From assembly GCF_947501785.1 (NCBI RefSeq), contig NZ_CANMXB010000001.1:868001-932000 (forward strand): a stretch of 64,000 nucleotides of DNA, given 5' to 3'. The DNA is from an uncultured Litoreibacter sp. (GTDB lineage: Bacteria; Pseudomonadota; Alphaproteobacteria; Rhodobacterales; Rhodobacteraceae). The notes below the pieces were generated by a model, which saw nothing but the letters and a program-made list of their open reading frames with translations, had not been told where the DNA came from and made no database searches. Numbering within the stretch: the first letter of the stretch is position 1; each line of letters opens with the position of its first letter. The position numbers and the translations under genes were made by a program. Below, one piece after another: positions 1 through 8,334 of this stretch.

Positions 1-1560
1 CACCTTGCCGGACGCGCCGGACATGCGGCCGTCGGTGACGAGGGCCACGTTGAAGCCGCGGTCCTGCAACACGCTGAGTGTAGGCGTCAGCCCATGCAAT
101 TCAGGCATGCCGTTGGCCTTGGGCCCCTGGAACCGCACGACGATGACGCAGTCGCGGTCCAGTTTATGGGCGCGCCACGCGGCTTTGACCTCGGCCTGGC
201 CGGAGAACACCCGCGCAGGGGCTTCGATGATGTGACGGTCCGGGTCAACGGCGGACACTTTGATCACCCCGCGCCCAAGATTGCCTTGCAGCTGCTTCAG
301 GCCGCCCGCTTTTTGGAACGGGTCCTTAGCAGGCCGCAAGATCTTTTCATTCTCGGATTTGGTGGCGCCTTTGCCCCAAGTCACCTCACCATCCTTTACA
401 TGAGGTTCGGCGTGGTAGTCTTTGAGACCGTTGCCATAAACCGTTTTCGTGTCAGGATGGAGCAGGCCCGCTGAGAGCAGCTCGCCAATCATGTAGCCCA
501 AGCCGCCGGCGGCGTGGAAATGGTTCACGTCGGCGAGGCCGTTGGGATAGACGCGCGCCATCAGCGGCGTGGCGTCGGACAGGTCGGACAGGTCCTGCAG
601 GTCCAGCAACACGCCCGCTGCGCGCGCCATGGCGATGATGTGGATGACAAGATTGGTGGAGCCGCCCGTCGCCATCAGGCCGACAAGGCCGTTGACGAAG
701 GTGCGTTCGTCCAGAATATCGCAGACAGGCGTGTATTGATTGCCGAGCTTGGTGATCTCCAGCGCTCGCTTGGTGGCGTGGCCGGTGAGCGCGTCGCGCA
801 GTTCGGTGCCTGGGTTGACGAAGGACGCGCCGGGGAGGTGCAACCCCATGAATTCCATCAACATCTGGTTTGAGTTCGCCGTGCCGTAGAAGGTGCATGT
901 GCCCGGTCCGTGGTAGGAGGCCATTTCGGCCTTCATCAGCGTCGCGCGGTCGCATTCGCCTTTGGCGAAGGCCTTGCGCACATTGGTTTTTTCGTCGTTC
1001 GGGATGCCCGACGTCATCGGGCCTGCTGGGATGAATATGCCCGGCAGGTAGCCGAAAGTGGCAGCCGCAATGACGAGGCCCGGCACAATCTTGTCGCAGA
1101 CACCCAGGTAAACAGCGGCATCGAACGTGTTGTGGCTGAGCGCCACGCCCGCCGACAGCGCGATGACGTCGCGCGAAAACAGCGACAGCTCCATGCCGAC
1201 CTGACCTTGGGTGACGCCGTCGCACATGGCGGGAACCCCGCCCGCAACCTGCGCCGTGGCGCCGTTCCTGCGGGCCACTTCTTTGATGAATTGTGGATAT
1301 TTTTCAAAGGGTTGGTGGGCGGACAGCATGTCATTGTAGCTGGTAACGATCCCCAGATTGGGCATCTTTTCGGCGACCAGAGCGTCCTTGTCAGCCCCCA
1401 TTGCCGCATAGGCATGGGCTTGATTGCCGCAGGTCAGATGGCCGCGGCGGGGCCCTTCCTCGGCGGCCTGAGCCATGCGCGAGAGGTATCGCGCGCGGGT
1501 GTGGCGCGAGCGTTGTATGATACGGTCTGTGACGGCTTCAATCGTGGAGTTGAGGGTCAT
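1..1560 (-). CDS. edd: Phosphogluconate dehydratase, 3' end cut off by window
   Basis: This gene dehydrates 6-phosphogluconate to KDPG, the first committed step of the Entner-Doudoroff pathway, in the cytosol. The ATG at 1560 follows a strong AGGAGAG ribosome site; 520 codons are inside the window and the reading frame is open to base 1, so roughly the last 80 residues of a family usually near 600 are missing. The translation begins [18 protein letters not shown] and carries family blocks such as [32 protein letters not shown] and [17 protein letters not shown], with Cys residues expected to bind the Fe-S cluster of the IlvD/Edd family. It lies 129 bp downstream of aglK on the same strand, behind its own operator, so it may be read both from the agl promoter and from its own. 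Identification rests on these recognised blocks. Confidence 0.95.
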   Translation of the reverse strand, partial: MTLNSTIEAVTDRIIQRSRHTRARYLSRMAQAAEEGPRRGHLTCGNQAHAYAAMGADKDALVAEKMPNLGIVTSYNDMLSAHQPFEKYPQFIKEVARRNGATAQVAGGVPAMCDGVTQGQVGMELSLFSRDVIALSAGVALSHNTFDAAVYLGVCDKIVPGLVIAAATFGYLPGIFIPAGPMTSGIPNDEKTNVRKAFAKGECDRATLMKAEMASYHGPGTCTFYGTANSNQMLMEFMGLHLPGASFVNPGTELRDALTGHATKRALEITKLGNQYTPVCDILDERTFVNGLVGLMATGGSTNLVIHIIAMARAAGVLLDLQDLSDLSDATPLMARVYPNGLADVNHFHAAGGLGYMIGELLSAGLLHPDTKTVYGNGLKDYHAEPHVKDGEVTWGKGATKSENEKILRPAKDPFQKAGGLKQLQGNLGRGVIKVSAVDPDRHIIEAPARVFSGQAEVKAAWRAHKLDRDCVIVVRFQGPKANGMPELHGLTPTLSVLQDRGFNVALVTDGRMSGASGKV

Positions 1561-1591
1561 AATGCTCTCCTGCGTTGCCGGTCAGATAGCG

Positions 1592-1607
1592 CTGTTAGCG
1601 CTAACAG
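1592..1607. promoter_or_regulatory. Palindromic operator upstream of edd
   Basis: A perfect 16-bp palindrome, CTGTTAGCGCTAACAG, sits 31 bp before the edd start codon. The central GCGC with flanking dyad symmetry is the usual form of LacI-family operators. Its arms (GTTA/TAAC) differ from the CCAAAG arms of the palindromes in the aglE-aglR gap, which suggests a regulator other than AglR. Just upstream, AACGTCT occurs twice with an 11-bp period (1632-1649), which could be a second half-site pair or chance. Confidence 0.7.
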
Positions 1608-1689
1608 TCCAGTAGGAAAACGCATAAAACCAACGTCTGAAAAACGTCTACTTTGCTTATGGACAACGTATAGACGCAGCCTCGCTGAC

Positions 1690-2793
1690 TTACCGGTAGA
1701 GCAGTGACTGACCGTCTGCGAACAGATGCACCCTGGAAGGATCGGCGGTCAGCGTCATTTTTTTGCCACGCACATCCGTATGGATGCCGGGCAACTTGGC
1801 GATGACTGTGTCCGTATCCGCGCTGGAGCTAGGCGCCGCGAAATAGAGCTGGGTCACTTCACCTAACGCTTCGACAATGCTGACCTCATCGGCGAAAGCG
1901 TAGTTTTCGCCGGTGGTGGCGACCATATCTTCGGGGCGGATGCCGACATTGACCGCGAGGCCCTGATCAGCCTCGGTCGTGGGGATGTTGGCCATGATGG
2001 TCCCTGCCCCGTCATGAACCTTCACTTCGGTGACCTCGCCTGTGTTGACGATCTCGCCGGCCAAAAGGTTCATCGCCGGAGAGCCAATGAACTGCGCGAC
2101 GAATTCGTTTTCTGGACGCTCGTACAGCTCCAGCGGCGAGCCGACCTGCGCGATGCCCTTATTGGCGAGCACCACGATGCGGGAGGCGAGCGTCATGGCC
2201 TCCACCTGATCGTGGGTCACGTAGATCATGGTGGAGTTCGGCATTGATTCCTTGAGCTGCGCGATTTCGATCCGAGTGGCGACGCGTAAGCTGGCGTCGA
2301 GGTTGGAGAGCGGCTCGTCAAACAGGTAGACTTTGGGGTCGCGCACGATCGAGCGCCCGATGGCTACCCGCTGACGTTGCCCACCCGACAGCGCCTTGGG
2401 CAAGCGGTCGAGATATTCATCGAGCTGCAGGACTTTGGCCGCGCGATTCACCGCCTCGTCGATTTCCTGCGGTGATTTCTTGGCTAATTTCAGCGCGAAG
2501 GCCATGTTGTCGCGCACCGTCATATGCGGGTAAAGCGCGTAGGATTGGAACACCATGGCGATGCCGCGCATTGCGGGCGGCACATCGTTCATCACCTCGC
2601 CGTCGATTTTCAACTCGCCGCCGGTGATCTTTTCCAGCCCCGCGATCATCCGCAAGAGCGTGGATTTGCCGCAGCCGGAGGGGCCGACGAAGACGATCAA
2701 CTCGCCGGTCTGGATGTCGAGGTTGATGTCCTTGAGCACGTTGACGGTGCCACCATAGGTCTTTTCGACATTGGTCAGTTTCAGGTCTGCCAT
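1690..2793 (-). CDS. aglK: Alpha-glucoside ABC transporter ATP-binding protein
   Basis: This is the ATPase that powers the AglEFG glucoside importer on the cytoplasmic face of the inner membrane. The 367-residue product has Walker A GPSGCGKST (37-45), Q-loop Q83, signature LSGGQ (135-139), Walker B YLFDE (156-160) and H-loop H194, followed by a C-terminal OB-type regulatory domain with IRPEDM, as in MalK/UgpC proteins. Length is normal for the family. It is the last agl gene, starting 3 bp after the aglA stop, so the two are very likely co-translated. Assignment to AglK rather than another MalK-type ATPase is from context, since one ATPase of this kind can serve several sugar importers. Confidence 0.93.
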   Translation of the reverse strand: MADLKLTNVEKTYGGTVNVLKDINLDIQTGELIVFVGPSGCGKSTLLRMIAGLEKITGGELKIDGEVMNDVPPAMRGIAMVFQSYALYPHMTVRDNMAFALKLAKKSPQEIDEAVNRAAKVLQLDEYLDRLPKALSGGQRQRVAIGRSIVRDPKVYLFDEPLSNLDASLRVATRIEIAQLKESMPNSTMIYVTHDQVEAMTLASRIVVLANKGIAQVGSPLELYERPENEFVAQFIGSPAMNLLAGEIVNTGEVTEVKVHDGAGTIMANIPTTEADQGLAVNVGIRPEDMVATTGENYAFADEVSIVEALGEVTQLYFAAPSSSADTDTVIAKLPGIHTDVRGKKMTLTADPSRVHLFADGQSLLYR

Positions 2794-2796
2794 GGT

Positions 2797-4461
2797 TTAT
2801 CTCCCCTTGTTCAAGGACAGCGCGAAGCAAGGTTGCCACGGGCCTAAGTGTAATTTGCCGTCGGATGCAGGCCCGGTGACGCCAAGCTCTGCGCCGATGG
2901 GCTGCCAGTTCCCTTCAGGCATGTCGATGGTGGACGGCGTGTCGGACATGTTGAAGGCGCAGAAGATGGTCTGCGGCCCGTCGCTGCGGATAAAGCTGAG
3001 CACGTCGCCTTGTGCCTTCAGCTCTGTGTGTTCGCCTTGGGTCAGCGCTGGATGCGTTCGGCGGAAACCTATGGCGCGGCGGTAGTGGTGCAGCGCGGTT
3101 GAGGGATCGGCCTCTTGCGCCGCGACAGAGCGGTTGAGGTGGTCGTGGCTGACGGGCAGCCACGGGTGGCCGTCGGAGAAGCCGCCGTTTTGGTTGGATT
3201 GCTCCCACACCATCGGCGTGCGGCAGCCGTCGCGGCCTTTGAATTCTGGCCAGAATTCAATGCCGTAAGGGTCTTGCAGATCCTCGAAGGCGACGTCGGC
3301 CTCGGGCAGGCCCAGTTCCTCGCCCTGGTAGAGGCAAGCAGAGCCTCTGAGCGACATGAGCATGGTGATATAAAGCCGCTTGGCGGCCGGTGTCAGGTTC
3401 CAGCGGGTGACGTGGCGCTGCACATCGTGGTTGGAGAACGCCCAGCAAGCCCACCCCGTGGGCGCGTGTTTGTCGAGGCGGTTGAGCGTGTCGACCACGC
3501 GGGTGGCGGTCAGACGCTCTGCAGAGAGGAATTCGAACGCGTAGCACATGTGGATGCGGTCATCGCCCTCGGTGTATTCGCCAAGGATTTCGAGGCCGAG
3601 CTGCGCGTCGCCCACCTCACCCACGGCGGCGCGGCCGGGGTATTCGTCCAACAGCGCGCGGAAGCGTTTGAGGAACGCAATGTTCTCGGGCTGGTTCTTG
3701 GAATAGAGGTGTTCCTGGTGGTTGTATGGGTTCACCGACGGCGCAATTGTCGCGTTGCGCTTTTCAGGGGGCAGCGCCGGGTTGTCGCGCAACTGCGCGT
3801 CGGCGAAGTAGAAATTGATCGTGTCCAACCGGAACCCGTCGACGCCGCGATCCAGCCAGAACCGGGTGGTGTCCAAAAGCGCGTCTTGCACGGCGGGCGT
3901 GTGGAAGTTCAGGTCGGGCTGGGAGGCGAGGAAGTTGTGCAGGTAATACTGCTCCCTGCCCCCGTGCCAATGCCATGCCGGCCCGCCGAAGATGGACAGC
4001 CAGTTATTGGGCGGCGTACCGTCGGGTTTGGGGTCGGCCCAGACGTACCAATCTGCCTTGTCGTTGGTTTTGTCCTGGATCGATTCCTGAAACCATGGGT
4101 GCTGGTTTGAGGTGTGGCTGAGCACGAGGTCGATCATCACTTTCAAGCCCAGTTGATGCGCCGCGGCGATGAGCGCGTCGAAATCAGCCAGTTGCCCGAA
4201 CATTGGGTCCACGTCGCAATAATCCGACACGTCGTAGCCGAAATCCTTCATGGGCGAGGTGAAGAACGGGCTGATCCAGATGGCGTCCACGCCGAGCGAC
4301 TTGATATAGGGCAGCCGCATGGTGATGCCGTTCAAATCGCCAATGCCGTCGCCGTTGCTGTCTTGGTAGGAGCGCGGGTAGATCTGATAGATCACGGCGC
4401 CTTTCCACCAGTTGGCGTGGGCTTTGGCCTCGGTCGCGAGTGCAGGTGTGTGTTGCGTCAT
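2797..4461 (-). CDS. aglA: GH13 alpha-glucosidase
   Basis: This cytoplasmic oligo-1,6-/alpha-glucosidase splits imported alpha-glucosides such as sucrose, maltose or trehalose-like sugars into monosaccharides. The 554-residue protein shows the GH13 signature regions: the QIYPRSYQDSNGDGIGDL start of the barrel, DLVLSH (D111, H116), GFRLD with nucleophile D213, the acid/base E282 in AVGEVGD, and SNHD (344-346). No signal peptide is visible, matching hydrolysis after uptake. It lies between aglG (9 bp upstream) and aglK (3 bp downstream) in the aglEFGAK order known from Sinorhizobium. The exact substrate cannot be read from the sequence. Confidence 0.95.
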   Translation of the reverse strand: MTQHTPALATEAKAHANWWKGAVIYQIYPRSYQDSNGDGIGDLNGITMRLPYIKSLGVDAIWISPFFTSPMKDFGYDVSDYCDVDPMFGQLADFDALIAAAHQLGLKVMIDLVLSHTSNQHPWFQESIQDKTNDKADWYVWADPKPDGTPPNNWLSIFGGPAWHWHGGREQYYLHNFLASQPDLNFHTPAVQDALLDTTRFWLDRGVDGFRLDTINFYFADAQLRDNPALPPEKRNATIAPSVNPYNHQEHLYSKNQPENIAFLKRFRALLDEYPGRAAVGEVGDAQLGLEILGEYTEGDDRIHMCYAFEFLSAERLTATRVVDTLNRLDKHAPTGWACWAFSNHDVQRHVTRWNLTPAAKRLYITMLMSLRGSACLYQGEELGLPEADVAFEDLQDPYGIEFWPEFKGRDGCRTPMVWEQSNQNGGFSDGHPWLPVSHDHLNRSVAAQEADPSTALHHYRRAIGFRRTHPALTQGEHTELKAQGDVLSFIRSDGPQTIFCAFNMSDTPSTIDMPEGNWQPIGAELGVTGPASDGKLHLGPWQPCFALSLNKGR

Positions 4462-4470
4462 GGGCTTGGC

Positions 4471-5592
4471 CTATTTCACGGAGCCGGCCAGCAGGCCGCG
4501 CACCAGATAACGTTGCATGGTGAAGAACACGATCAGCGGGACCGCGATCGAAATAAAGGCTGCCGCCGCCAGAATGCCCCAGTCGCCGCCGCGGGAGCCG
4601 AGGAGGTCGTCGGCGATTTTAACGGTCATGACCCAGCTTTCCGAATTGGACGGCAGGAAGACTTTGGCGACCAGCAGGTCGTTCCAGGTCCACAGGAACT
4701 GGAAGATGGCGAAGCTGGCCAGTGCCGGGAAGCTGAGCGGGAGGACGATCTTGGTAAAGACCTGGAAGTCCGTGGCGCCGTCCACCTTGGCGGATTCGAT
4801 GATGTCGCGAGGAAGCCCGACCATGTAGTTTCTGAGCAAATATATGGCGAGCGGCAGCCCGAAGCCGGTATGGGCCATCCAGATGCCAAGGAAGCTTTGG
4901 CCCACCCCCATGGCGTTGTGCAGCTTCAACATCGGCACGAGGGCCAGTTGCAGCGGAACGACCAGCAGGCCAACGACCACGGCGATCAGAAGCCCCCTGC
5001 CCGGGAATTCCATCCACGCGAGCGCATATGCCGCGAAGGCCGCGATCAGGATGGGGATGATGGTGGCGGGGATCGTCACCGTCAGCGTGTTGATGAAGGC
5101 GCGGTCCATGTTGGCGGAGCCCATGATGGTCTCGTAATTGATCATCGAAAACTCCGGCGGCTGCGCGGCGGCGAAGTAGATGGAGGGCGCGCGTTTGATT
5201 TCGGCAGGTGACGTGTAGATGAAGTCGCCGTTCTCTTGCACGATCAGGGTGCGGTCGCGGGTCAGCTCTGCCACCTCGCCGGGGGTGAACGCGTCCGGCG
5301 CCGCACGGCGGCCGCCGAATTTGGCGACGGTGCCGGAGCCCTCGCCGAAGACGTTTCCTTCCAGCACGTTGACCCCGTCTTTGGAGACGGGGTCGCCTTC
5401 GGCTTTGACGGCGAAGTTTTGCTCCACCGGAAGGGCCGACAGCCACCACCCCGACGCGGTGATCGCGTCGCGGTCGCGGAAAGACGACACCAGCAGGCCG
5501 ACCGTCGGGATCAGCCAGATGATGACCAGCAGGATGACCGAGATTTGAACGGCCCAATTGAGGGAGGATTTGGTACCAGCGATATTATCCAT
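4471..5592 (-). CDS. aglG: Alpha-glucoside ABC transporter permease AglG
   Basis: This is one of two inner-membrane subunits of the glucoside importer (MalG type). The 373-residue product has an N-terminal membrane helix (about residues 14-36), then a periplasmic insert of about 130 residues rich in charged residues, then five more hydrophobic segments. The EAA loop that docks on the ATPase reads SAKVDGATDFQVFTKIVLPL. The long periplasmic loop between helices 1 and 2 makes it longer than typical MalG (about 280-300) but is usual for AglG. It follows aglF after an 81-bp gap containing two stem-loops, and its stop is 9 bp before aglA. Confidence 0.93.
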   Translation of the reverse strand: MDNIAGTKSSLNWAVQISVILLVIIWLIPTVGLLVSSFRDRDAITASGWWLSALPVEQNFAVKAEGDPVSKDGVNVLEGNVFGEGSGTVAKFGGRRAAPDAFTPGEVAELTRDRTLIVQENGDFIYTSPAEIKRAPSIYFAAAQPPEFSMINYETIMGSANMDRAFINTLTVTIPATIIPILIAAFAAYALAWMEFPGRGLLIAVVVGLLVVPLQLALVPMLKLHNAMGVGQSFLGIWMAHTGFGLPLAIYLLRNYMVGLPRDIIESAKVDGATDFQVFTKIVLPLSFPALASFAIFQFLWTWNDLLVAKVFLPSNSESWVMTVKIADDLLGSRGGDWGILAAAAFISIAVPLIVFFTMQRYLVRGLLAGSVK

Positions 5593-5620
5593 TGTTGGCT
5601 CCTGAACGTCTTGGGCGGGG

Positions 5621-5667
5621 CCAAACTCTCGAGGAGAGTTTGGGTGCAGAGTTTCGATGAAACTCTG
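5621..5667 (-). other. Twin stem-loops between aglF and aglG
   Basis: Two perfect inverted repeats lie back to back in the transcribed gap. One at 5621-5643 has 10-bp arms (CCAAACTCTC / GAGAGTTTGG) and a 3-nt loop; the other at 5647-5667 has 9-bp arms (CAGAGTTTC / GAAACTCTG) and a 3-nt loop. The arms share an AGAGTTT core, so they look like diverged copies of one element. Neither is followed by a T-run in the direction of transcription, so they are more likely RNA-stability or processing hairpins than terminators. Confidence 0.7.
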
Positions 5668-5673
5668 TCTTCA

Positions 5674-6654
5674 TCATCTCATCTCGGCACGGGCTTGGCG
5701 AATGTTCCAGATCATCACCGGCAAGACGATGATCATGATGACGAAGGCCACAGCCGTGGCACGGCCATCATCGCGGAACATGTAGCTCATCATGTAAGAG
5801 GGCAGAATTTCCGTGCCGAAATTGCCGCCGGTCATGGTGTAGACGATGTCGAATACCTTCAGCACCAGAATGGTGATCGTGGTCCAGACCACGACAATCG
5901 TACCCATGATTTGCGGGACCTTGATCTTGAAGAAGATTTGAAACGGGTTGGCGCCGTCGATGATGGCGGCCTCGATGGTTTCCTCGGGGATGCCGCGCAA
6001 GGCGCCCGACAGGATCACCATGGCGAAGCCGGTTTGGATCCAGATCAGAATGACCATCAGGAAAAAGTTGTTCCAGAATTGCAGCTGCAACACGTCCAGC
6101 GCCTCAGTCGCGCCCATGGCGAAGCGGATGGCGTTGAGCAGCCCTATGTCGGGGTTGTTGGCATACATGAAGCGCCAGATCAGCGACGCGCCCACGAAAG
6201 AAATCGCCATCGGCATGAAGATCAGCGACTTGGCGATGTTGCCCCATTTCAGCCGGTCGGTCAGCTGCGCCACCAAGAGGCCGAAGAAGGTGGAGGCGGC
6301 AGGAACGACCAGCATCCACATGAAGTTGTTGACGAACGCAGTGCGGAATGTCGGGTCCTGCGCCAAGGCGGTGTAGTTGCCCAAAGCGATGAAGTCTTCA
6401 CCGGAGCGATTGAAGAGCGAGCGCCAGAATGAACCGATAACAGGGTAGACTAGGTAAAGGCCCAGCGCGAACATCGCGGGAAACAGGAAGAGCCACGGGC
6501 GGACCATGTTGGCGCGATTGATGTTTCGGCCCGGGTTCTTGGATTGGGCGGGGAAGATCACCTTGTCGAGCACCATGTTGGAGGCCCAAAAATAACCCAC
6601 GCAGCCGCCGACGCCAATGAAGATCGTCAATATGCCTTGAATGATGGGTGACAT
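5674..6654 (-). CDS. aglF: Alpha-glucoside ABC transporter permease AglF
   Basis: This is the MalF-type inner-membrane subunit partnering AglG. The 326-residue product opens with a hydrophobic helix (about 5-28), a short basic loop, and then the usual set of permease helices from WLFLFPAMFALGLYLVYPV onward. The EAA loop reads EAAIIDGANPFQIFFKIKVP. No large periplasmic P2 loop as in E. coli MalF is present, which is normal for AglF proteins. It lies between aglE (75-bp gap with a stem-loop) and aglG. Confidence 0.93.
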   Translation of the reverse strand: MSPIIQGILTIFIGVGGCVGYFWASNMVLDKVIFPAQSKNPGRNINRANMVRPWLFLFPAMFALGLYLVYPVIGSFWRSLFNRSGEDFIALGNYTALAQDPTFRTAFVNNFMWMLVVPAASTFFGLLVAQLTDRLKWGNIAKSLIFMPMAISFVGASLIWRFMYANNPDIGLLNAIRFAMGATEALDVLQLQFWNNFFLMVILIWIQTGFAMVILSGALRGIPEETIEAAIIDGANPFQIFFKIKVPQIMGTIVVVWTTITILVLKVFDIVYTMTGGNFGTEILPSYMMSYMFRDDGRATAVAFVIMIIVLPVMIWNIRQARAEMR

Positions 6655-6686
6655 GGCTGATCCCTCCCGTGATCAGGTGATGGGGT

Positions 6687-6711
6687 GGCCCCGGCAGGTG
6701 TTGCCGAGGCC
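6687..6711 (-). other. Stem-loop between aglE and aglF
   Basis: A 10-bp stem with one G-T pair (arms GGCCCCGGCA and TGCCGAGGCC, 5-nt loop) lies in the 75-bp gap after the binding-protein gene. There is no T-run after it on the minus strand. Hairpins at this place in binding-protein operons are known (for example malE-malF) to protect the upstream message and keep the binding protein in excess; that role here is inferred from position. Confidence 0.6.
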
Positions 6712-6729
6712 GATCTTGTCATCGCTCGC

Positions 6730-8085
6730 TTAGTTCAGAGCGTCCCAGCGTTCCTGGATCGCCTTGGCCACATCAGCGGCGGATTTGCCGGTGGTGTAAT
6801 CGACCATGCCGGTCCAGAACGCGCCCGCGCCGATCTCGGCAGGCATCAGGTCGGATGCGTCAAAGCGGAACGTGGTCGCGTTCTGCATAATGCCACCTTG
6901 TGCCCGCAGGCTGTCGTCTTGGTAGGTTTCCAGATTGACGCCGGCATGCGCTGTCAGGAAGCCGCCTTGGGCCATCCAAGCCTCATGCGCGATGGGCAGC
7001 TTCAGAAACTCAAGAAACGCGGTCGTGGCGTCTGATGGGCTGGTGATCGCAAACAGCGTCCCTGCGCCCAGAACCGGCTTGCCGAGGTCTTTGTCGGCAT
7101 AGGCCGGGAAGTAGAAGAAGTCCGCATCTTCGCCAACAACCGTACCTTCGGGGAAGAAGGCGGGGATGAAGGAAGCCTGACGGTGCATGTAGCATTTTGG
7201 CGGGATCGAGAAGAGGCCGGTCGGGCTGTCACGGAAATCCGTGTTGGCCACTGCGGACGAGCCGCCGTCAACGTAGTCGTTGTTCAGGGCAAATGCGCCA
7301 AACTCTTCGATCGCCGCGACGACTTTCGGGTCATCGAACTTCATCTCGTTGGCGACCCATGCGTCGTAATCCGCTGGCGAGTTGGTGCGCAGCATCATGT
7401 CCTCGACCCAGTCGGTCGCAGGCCAGCCCGTGGCCGCACCCGACCCCAGACCGATGCACCAAGGCGTTTCGCCATCTGCCACGATCTGGTCGGTCAACGC
7501 TTTCAGGTCTTCCATGGTCTCTGGAATGTCGTAGCCCGCCTCGTCAAACGCTTCGGGCGAATACCAAACGAGCGACTTCAGATCGACGCGGTAGAACATG
7601 CCGAACGTCTGGTCGTTGCCGTCTGCGTCTGCATAGGTGCCAAGATCAACCCAGGATGGGCCGGCAGCGAAGTTCGACGCGATCCAGTCAGCAGTGCCTT
7701 CAGGCAACGGGGTCAGCAGGCCCTGGCTTGCCAAATCAGCAGCGAGGCCAGGCTGCGGGAACACAGCGAGGTTCGGCGCGGAGCCCGCACGGGTGGAGAC
7801 CACGATGTCTTGCTCGAAGCTGTCGGAGCCGGAATAGTTGACCGCAGCACCGGTTGCTTCGGTGAAGTAGGCCACAACTTTATCGAATTTCTCTTTCTCA
7901 TTGCCGGTCCATGGGCCGGTGATTTCAACTATCTGGCCAGCGAAGTCGTTGCTGTCTGCAAAGGCGGTGTAGCTGTCCCAGCTGAACGCACCCTCGCCCG
8001 GCGCGAATGGCAGATGCCCGTCGGCCAGAGCAGTGGTACTCATCAGCGCGACTGCGGCCATGCCTGTAAAGAATTGTTTTGTCAT
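6730..8085 (-). CDS. aglE: Alpha-glucoside substrate-binding protein
   Basis: This periplasmic solute-binding protein captures glucosides and delivers them to AglFG. The 451-residue product starts with a signal peptide, MTKQFFTGMAAVALMSTTALA, with cleavage predicted after ALA. The mature part is of the extracellular-solute-binding family 1 type, with SAATGWPATDWVEDMML and GMFYRVDLKSLVWYSPEAF as typical blocks; it is rich in aromatics that would stack on sugar rings. A strong GGAGGAAATC ribosome site precedes the ATG. It is first in the operon and faces aglR, with a palindromic operator 68 bp before its start codon. Confidence 0.93.
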   Translation of the reverse strand: MTKQFFTGMAAVALMSTTALADGHLPFAPGEGAFSWDSYTAFADSNDFAGQIVEITGPWTGNEKEKFDKVVAYFTEATGAAVNYSGSDSFEQDIVVSTRAGSAPNLAVFPQPGLAADLASQGLLTPLPEGTADWIASNFAAGPSWVDLGTYADADGNDQTFGMFYRVDLKSLVWYSPEAFDEAGYDIPETMEDLKALTDQIVADGETPWCIGLGSGAATGWPATDWVEDMMLRTNSPADYDAWVANEMKFDDPKVVAAIEEFGAFALNNDYVDGGSSAVANTDFRDSPTGLFSIPPKCYMHRQASFIPAFFPEGTVVGEDADFFYFPAYADKDLGKPVLGAGTLFAITSPSDATTAFLEFLKLPIAHEAWMAQGGFLTAHAGVNLETYQDDSLRAQGGIMQNATTFRFDASDLMPAEIGAGAFWTGMVDYTTGKSAADVAKAIQERWDALN

Positions 8086-8153
8086 GATTTCCTCCCATTG
8101 GTGGCACGGAATTTAGTGCCGTCATGTCATCTGTCGCACCTTGGGGAATCATT

Positions 8154-8169
8154 TCCAAAGCGCTTTGGA
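8154..8169. promoter_or_regulatory. AglR-type operator before aglE
   Basis: A perfect 16-bp palindrome, TCCAAAGCGCTTTGGA, lies 68 bp upstream of the aglE start. It has the CAAAGCGCTTTG core of LacI-family sites and matches the second site at 8310-8321, so both are probably bound by AglR. Its place fits repression of aglEFGAK. Confidence 0.8.
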
Positions 8170-8309
8170 TGGCGAGAAGGTGACCCAGCGGCGACGCCCT
8201 GTCAATTGAAACGTCCCATTTTCTATGGTTATCGCAGAAAAATTCGCATTTTCTGAATTTGGGGCTTTGACCATGTGCAGATTCCGCTCTACGACTATGG
8301 CCAACCTTT

Positions 8310-8321
8310 CAAAGCGCTTTG
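8310..8321. promoter_or_regulatory. AglR-type operator before aglR
   Basis: The 12-bp palindrome CAAAGCGCTTTG ends 13 bp before the ATG of aglR. It shares its whole core with the longer site at 8154-8169, 156 bp away, so one regulator could bind both and loop the DNA or shut off its own operon by blocking transcription start. Confidence 0.75.
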
Positions 8322-8334
8322 GGCAATAATTCGG

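Noticed and set aside
3115-4110. Plus-strand open frame of 331 codons in aglA
   Set aside because: Antisense shadow of a clear GH13 gene.
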